Source of the DNA: Mycobacterium spongiae
GTDB lineage: Bacteria; Actinomycetota; Actinomycetes; Mycobacteriales; Mycobacteriaceae
Direction: 5' to 3'
DNA: 64,000 nucleotides
Assembly: GCF_018278905.1 (NCBI RefSeq)
Contig: NZ_CP046600.1
Span: 3,472,001-3,536,000 of the forward strand
In this document: positions 58,315-64,000 of the stretch, piece after piece
How positions within the stretch are numbered: position 1 is the stretch's first letter
Layout of the letters: each line of letters opens with the position of its first letter
Translations under genes and position numbers: made by a program
Notes under the pieces: model-generated
The model's database searches: none
Seen by the model: the letters and a program-made list of their open reading frames with translations, nothing else
What the model was told of the DNA's origin: nothing

Positions 58315-59328
58315 CTAGAGGCCCGCGTTGCGGGCCAGGTCAATGGCGTATTGGTTCACGAACATGCCCGCGCCCGGGTCCCCGCGGCCGCAGGAACCGT
58401 CGGATTCCCCGGGACGCTTGATCCACAGGTAGGCGTCGGCATGCGCGCCGCCGGTAGCCGTGGTGGGCGGCGTGCCCAGCGCTCGGCCGCTGGGGTTACA
58501 CCAGCTGAGCGCGCTGTCGGGCGCTGGTCCGGCACCGTTGCGCGACGTGTCGACGACGTAGTGGGCGCCGTTGGTGAGCCCCGAAACGGCCTCGCCGTAG
58601 CCGATTTCCTCATCGGTGGTAAAAAAGTTCGCCGTGTTGACGCTGAAACCCCTCGCGTGGTCCAGACCGATCTCGTTGAGGCGGGCGGCGAGTTCACCGG
58701 CGCTCAACCAGCGCGAGTGGCCGCCGTCGAGGTAGACGGCCGCCGCCGGATCGCGGGCGAGGGTATCCACGGCGTAGCGCAACAGGCCGAAGCGTTCTTG
58801 CCGCTGATCGGGCGACAGGCAGTCGGCCATGGCGACCGCGTCGGGCTCGACGATGACCGCCGCCGGCAAGGAACCCAAGCCGGATGCGACGCTGTCGATC
58901 CATTGCCGGTAGCTCGCCGCCGACCCGAACCCGCCCGATGCGAAGCTGCCGCAGTCGCGATGTGGGATGCCGTACAGCGTCAGCACCGGCATGGCGCCGG
59001 CGGCCTGTGCCGCGCCCGCGTACCTCGACACGGTGCCGGCGACAGAACCAGCGGGAAATGCCTGGTCAATCCAGTACGCCTGTGGCGTATTGGCGACGGC
59101 GTCCAGCTGAGGATTCGGCGGATCGGCGCTATGCGCCGCATTCATGGCCGAGGAGATGGGGTCGACATAGAACGGTTGGCCGGCTAACGGGTTGGCCGCG
59201 TCGGCCAGGCGCACCGCCGGGGCGGGACCGTTCTGCACCGGGTCGGCTGACAAACCGATGGCGAAGACGGTCGCAACCGCCAGAAAAGGAGAGATCCACC
59301 GCGCGACCGCGCTAGCAGCTGAGGACAT
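58315..59328 (-). CDS. celA1: GH6 endoglucanase, secreted (CelA1-like)
   Basis: 337 residues from ATG 59328. A signal-like hydrophobic segment (about 11-26) is followed by a GH6 catalytic domain: V-I-V-E-P-D-A-V-A with the catalytic Asp, L-D-G-G-H-S-R-W-L and N-T-A-N-F. It cleaves beta-1,4-glucans such as cellulose. Similar to M. tuberculosis CelA1 (Rv0062), which is located elsewhere in that genome, so its position here is different. Confidence 0.88.
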   Translation of the reverse strand: MSSAASAVARWISPFLAVATVFAIGLSADPVQNGPAPAVRLADAANPLAGQPFYVDPISSAMNAAHSADPPNPQLDAVANTPQAYWIDQAFPAGSVAGTVSRYAGAAQAAGAMPVLTLYGIPHRDCGSFASGGFGSAASYRQWIDSVASGLGSLPAAVIVEPDAVAMADCLSPDQRQERFGLLRYAVDTLARDPAAAVYLDGGHSRWLSAGELAARLNEIGLDHARGFSVNTANFFTTDEEIGYGEAVSGLTNGAHYVVDTSRNGAGPAPDSALSWCNPSGRALGTPPTTATGGAHADAYLWIKRPGESDGSCGRGDPGAGMFVNQYAIDLARNAGL

Positions 59329-59437
59329 CACGCGGAAAGCATACAGATCCACTACTAGGTGTTCAGGGGGACGCCTGAACCGATCGCCGGGAGCCGCTCC
59401 CGTCCTGGTGTCTACGCCGATCTGGCCGTGGCTGCTA

Positions 59438-60127
59438 TCAGGGTGTGCTGCCGACACCTTTGCCGCGGGTGCGGCGGTGGTATCGGATCAGTGCGGGCGC
59501 AGACTTGAGTTGGTCCCATAAGGCGAGCCAGCCCCCGCGTTGCAATGATCGCCGCGCTGGGCCGGGCTTGGGCGGCGACACCTTATGCCCGCGATCGGGG
59601 GCGCTGCCCTGGTCGAGGAACTGTCGGATCGCCGGTGGGTGCGTCCAGATGTTGAGGTACTCGACGATGCCGCTGGGGTCGACGACGAAGGTGCAGTTGG
59701 GCATGCTTCCCAGCGCGCGATGCAACGTTCCGTCGAGGTCATCGATGAGGATTTCGCGCCGCTCGCCTTCGCGTTGCAGGTCGCGGGCGCAGCCGGTCTT
59801 GTCGGCGAGGTTGCGGTGTGGACCCCGACGTTCGCCGGGGTGGGCCTCACGCACGTAGAGTACCAGGAACGCCACGTCTGGATGTGCTGCCGCGATCGCG
59901 TTCATCGGCACGATTGTCGACACATGAGGTCCGCACGTCGAGGACCCTGTTTGAAGGACAAACGGGCGCCCGGCATAGTCGGCCAGTGACCGCGGTCGCC
60001 CATCAATCGTCGTCAGCGCGAAGGGCGGAAACGCCTCGCCGACGCGCGGGCCCTGCTAGTCGCCCAGGGGATAGTACTTGGGGTCGAAGCGGTCGTAATT
60101 GTAAGTCGCAGTTGTTGTTTGGGACAT
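59438..60127 (-). pseudogene. Deiodinase/redoxin-like gene with an amber stop
   Basis: ATG 60127 with AGGAAGG upstream starts M-S-Q-T-T-T-A-T-Y-N-Y-D-R-F and reaches TAG at codon 24 (60058-60056). The frame then continues 206 codons without a break: G-E-A-F-P-P-F-A-L-T-T-I-D-G-R, T-G-S-S-T-C-G-P-H (active cysteine) and L-Y-V-R-E-A-H-P-G-E. This is a thioredoxin-fold redoxin resembling iodothyronine deiodinases and peroxiredoxins. A GTG downstream could start a 161-codon product, but it would lack the cysteine. The gene is probably inactive. Confidence 0.8.
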
Positions 60128-60150
60128 GTCAGCCTTCCTCAGGTGGACGG

Positions 60151-60759
60151 TTATCGGCTGTGGTCGGCGGCCAGCGCACGCGTGTAGGTGTCGACGATGA
60201 CGGCGATGTAGGCGGCGTGGTCGTGGTGGGTGGGCGGGCGGTCGAGCACATGTGATAGAAGCGCATGAACCTGCAGCGAGCCAAGCAAGCCGAGCGCCAC
60301 CGCTTCGTGGTCAACGTCGCGGATCAGTCCGCGCTGGGTGCAACGGCCAAGCCACGCTGCCAGAGTCCGGATTCCGAGAACCGGGGCCGGCGGTGACCCG
60401 TCGGGTGGTGCGAGCAGGTCACCGATCGAGACCGTGCTCCAGCGCAGCGCGACGTAATCCTGGGATAGGCGGGCGAAGAACTCCGCTGCGGCGGTGGCGA
60501 ATTCGGAAAGCTGATCGGCGAAGGGGCGGTCGTCGGGTCCGTTGATCAATACGGCGAACACCGGCGGTGGTGACGGTGGGCGTAGCGCGTCGGTGAGCAG
60601 CCGATCGCGGCTGCCGAATCGTTTGAGGATGGCCTGACCGGAGACCCCGAGCTGTGCACCGATCGCATCGGTGGACACCGATGGACCGTGCGTGCGGATC
60701 ATCGATCGGGTCACGTCGAGGATCTCGTCATCGGAGACGCTGCGCGGACGCGGTGACAT
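60151..60759 (-). CDS. TetR family transcriptional regulator
   Basis: 202 residues. HTH: E-I-L-D-V-T-R-S-M-I, S-T-D-A-I-G-A-Q-L-G-V-S-G-Q-A-I-L-K-R-F-G-S-R-D. Its ATG overlaps the end of the FAD monooxygenase gene (TGATG), so the two are co-expressed, and a redoxin-like gene follows 23 bases on. It is the obvious candidate to bind the palindrome at 62378. Confidence 0.87.
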   Translation of the reverse strand: MSPRPRSVSDDEILDVTRSMIRTHGPSVSTDAIGAQLGVSGQAILKRFGSRDRLLTDALRPPSPPPVFAVLINGPDDRPFADQLSEFATAAAEFFARLSQDYVALRWSTVSIGDLLAPPDGSPPAPVLGIRTLAAWLGRCTQRGLIRDVDHEAVALGLLGSLQVHALLSHVLDRPPTHHDHAAYIAVIVDTYTRALAADHSR

Positions 60760-62381
60760 CAGCCCAGGGCGGTCGGCAGCGTCGAGGCCGTGACGGCGCG
60801 CAGTTGTTCGCGACGAGACGGCCGACCACGCCAGGCGATCACACCGTCGGGCCGTACCAACACCGAGGTCGGCCGGTGCGCACGGTATACGCGGTGGGCC
60901 ACACCACCACGATCCCATACGCAGAGCTGCTGCTGACCCTCGCCGGACGTTCCCGGGCTGGATGCCCGGCGGATCACGACGACGTCGATGCTGGCGTGGA
61001 GGAGTTCGCGATGGTCGGTCTGATCGCGCGCGCCACCGTCGAAGCACAGTAGGACGTGCCGGGGCGAGCGCAGGAGGTCGTGCAATCGCATCGTCGAGTC
61101 GCCACATTGCAGCGGTGCATCGGGGGCACGCTGGCCAGCACTGGGTTCGCCACCGAGGCGCGCGTGCGGCGATATCGCAGCCGTGGGTCCCGGCAGGGCG
61201 GTGCGCGGATAGGACACCGACAGCATCGTCAGGGCTTCGAGCACCCTGAGCCGAATAGGCCGGACGCGGGTCACCAGCTTCAGCATCCGTTTTCGCGCCG
61301 CGCGCAGCATCCTGGACTTGGAGGAGACCAACACGGCGTTGCGGCGGGTCTGGGCAAGCATGTGGGCCGCGACCGGCCGACGCTCTGCGTCGTAGCTGTC
61401 GAGCAGCGCCTCAGGTGCGCCTCGGCGGACGGCATCAAGTTTCCACACCAGGTTGAACGCGTCGTGCATACCGGCATTCATGCCCTGCCCGCCGACGGGA
61501 GAGTGCACGTGCGCAGCGTCGCCGGCCAGCAGCACGCGGCCTTTCCGGTATGCGCCGGCAAGACGGCTCTGGAACTGAAACGGCGCGATCCACCGCGGGT
61601 CGGAGAAGTGCGCCCGGCTCCCGACGCGGGCGCTCCACAGCGCCTCGATCGCGGCGAGATCGATCAGCGAAACATCGTGGGGACGAAGCGCATCCGTGTC
61701 TAGGGGCGTGGCCAACCGAAACAGCCCGGGTTCGGGCAGCGGGAGGACCGCGGTGGCACCGGCGTCCGACAGGAACAGGTTTATCCGGTTGGCGTCGAGG
61801 GCCGTGTCCATGTGCAGGTCTGCGACCAGAAACCACTGCGGGAACGGCTCACCGTCGAACCCAACGCCCAGCTGTTGGCGCACGCTCGAGTGCGCACCGT
61901 CGCAGCCTAAGACCCACGACACCGTCGTTTGCTCGCGTCGGCCGTCGGGGTGGGCAAGTTCGACCTCGACGCGGTCGCCCCGGTCACGAAGCGCCGCTAG
62001 CCGCACACCCCACTCCACCCCGCCACCGTCAGCGTGCACGCGGTCGAGCAGCACCCGCTCGGTAGCGTCCTGACCCAACGACAACGCGAACGGGTAGTGC
62101 GTCGCCAGACCCGCGAACGATAGGTCAGCGATCACCTCTCCGCGGTCATGAAAGCGAAAGCCACCGATCTCAACACCCACATCAACCAGGCGGGCGCTGA
62201 TATCGAGGCGCTCGAGCAACTCCAGCGTCCGGGCATGAATGCCGATGGCTTTGGACGTCGTTGACAGACCTGACGCCGCATCGACCACGCGCACTGCGAC
62301 ACCACGTCGCCCCAGCTCCGCGGCCGCCGTCAAGCCGACCGGACCCGCACCGACGATCAAGATTCGGTCGCTGCCGTCCAT
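60759..62381 (-). CDS. FAD-dependent aromatic-ring monooxygenase
   Basis: 540 residues from ATG 62381. I-L-I-V-G-A-G-P-V-G-L (FAD), G-C-D-G-A-H-S (DG motif), and L-L-A-G-D-A-A-H-V-H-S-P-V-G-G-Q-G-M-N (GD motif) show a class A flavoprotein monooxygenase (MhpA/rifampicin monooxygenase type), with a thioredoxin-like C-terminal domain. It hydroxylates aromatic compounds with NAD(P)H and O2. First gene of a three-gene unit. Confidence 0.88.
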   Translation of the reverse strand: MDGSDRILIVGAGPVGLTAAAELGRRGVAVRVVDAASGLSTTSKAIGIHARTLELLERLDISARLVDVGVEIGGFRFHDRGEVIADLSFAGLATHYPFALSLGQDATERVLLDRVHADGGGVEWGVRLAALRDRGDRVEVELAHPDGRREQTTVSWVLGCDGAHSSVRQQLGVGFDGEPFPQWFLVADLHMDTALDANRINLFLSDAGATAVLPLPEPGLFRLATPLDTDALRPHDVSLIDLAAIEALWSARVGSRAHFSDPRWIAPFQFQSRLAGAYRKGRVLLAGDAAHVHSPVGGQGMNAGMHDAFNLVWKLDAVRRGAPEALLDSYDAERRPVAAHMLAQTRRNAVLVSSKSRMLRAARKRMLKLVTRVRPIRLRVLEALTMLSVSYPRTALPGPTAAISPHARLGGEPSAGQRAPDAPLQCGDSTMRLHDLLRSPRHVLLCFDGGARDQTDHRELLHASIDVVVIRRASSPGTSGEGQQQLCVWDRGGVAHRVYRAHRPTSVLVRPDGVIAWRGRPSRREQLRAVTASTLPTALG

Positions 62382-62409
62382 AAGTTGGTAGTCTACAACC
62401 AACTTATGG
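62378..62409. promoter_or_regulatory. Perfect 12-bp inverted repeat operator
   Basis: CCATAAGTTGGT, eight-base spacer (agtctaca), ACCAACTTATGG. The ATG of the monooxygenase lies inside one arm (62381-62379). Typical for TetR/MarR-type operators; binding would block transcription or start of translation. Confidence 0.7.
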
Positions 62410-62440
62410 CGCTGGGTAGCGCCCTGCAGCGAGCGAGCGG

Positions 62441-64000
<1,560 letters not shown>

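Noticed and set aside
60056..60058. Stop-codon recoding (readthrough) in the redoxin gene
   Set aside because: It is TAG, not TGA, there is no recoding element visible, and mycobacteria lack a known amber-decoding system; a point mutation is simpler.

Overview
The window looks like the chromosome of a slow-growing Mycobacterium related to the M. kansasii/M. marinum/M. tuberculosis group. The evidence is uniformly GC-rich coding DNA, a PE_PGRS gene, a PPE-PPW gene, F420/deazaflavin enzymes, three Tat-exported mycobacterial phospholipases C, and gene order that (from memory) follows M. tuberculosis Rv2272-Rv2273 and then much of Rv2280-Rv2299c: FAD-linked oxidase, pitB, lipM, wax ester synthase, DsbA-like protein, Na+/H+ antiporter, lppO, sseB, aminotransferase, haloalkane dehalogenase, aldo/keto reductase, htpG. 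The species cannot be fixed from this sequence alone.

Layout. 1-3.2 kb: end of a phosphodiesterase-like gene, two overlapping DUF202 membrane genes, a K+ channel and a deazaflavin-dependent reductase. 3.2-8.5 kb: an accessory stretch with a lower-GC gene for a membrane-anchored seven-repeat beta-propeller (PLL-lectin-like) and a phage-type lysis pair (LysA endolysin, LysB mycolyl-arabinogalactan esterase) with no other phage genes. 8.5-14.5 kb: a recent frameshifted PPE 5' fragment, a PE_PGRS with two PGRS modules, an SDR, and a PPE-PPW gene preceded by a near-consensus Zur box. 14.6-20.5 kb: a 2-aminoethylphosphonate uptake and breakdown locus (phnSTUV, FAD oxidoreductase, divergent phosphonatase-like hydrolase). 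20.6-30 kb: three plc genes that share a promoter architecture, with a decayed dihydroorotate-dehydrogenase-like gene, an integral membrane protein, F420 and TetR genes and a lactate-type FAD dehydrogenase between them. 30-42.9 kb: phosphate permease, esterases and WS/DGAT (lipid storage and turnover), TetR and flavin monooxygenase, NhaP antiporter, lipoprotein, sulfurtransferase. 43-53.8 kb: a frameshifted M23 lipoprotein, a PLP lyase, SDR/ACAD enzymes, haloalkane dehalogenase, an IclR regulator with its own palindromic operator, and small proteins. 53.9-56.2 kb: an alkane hydroxylase operon (alkB, a rubA1 relic, rubA2, tetR). 56.2-64 kb: LLM and AKR enzymes, GH6 cellulase, a redoxin gene with an amber stop, TetR and FAD monooxygenase under a perfect palindrome, and the C-terminal part of htpG.

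Two themes stand out. First, gene decay: at least five relics or broken genes (PPE fragment, DHOD-like, M23, rubA1, redoxin). Second, regulation that can be read from the DNA: a Zur box, a repeated plc promoter motif, and IclR and TetR palindromes. The least conventional locus is the 3.5-8.1 kb propeller + LysA/LysB block.
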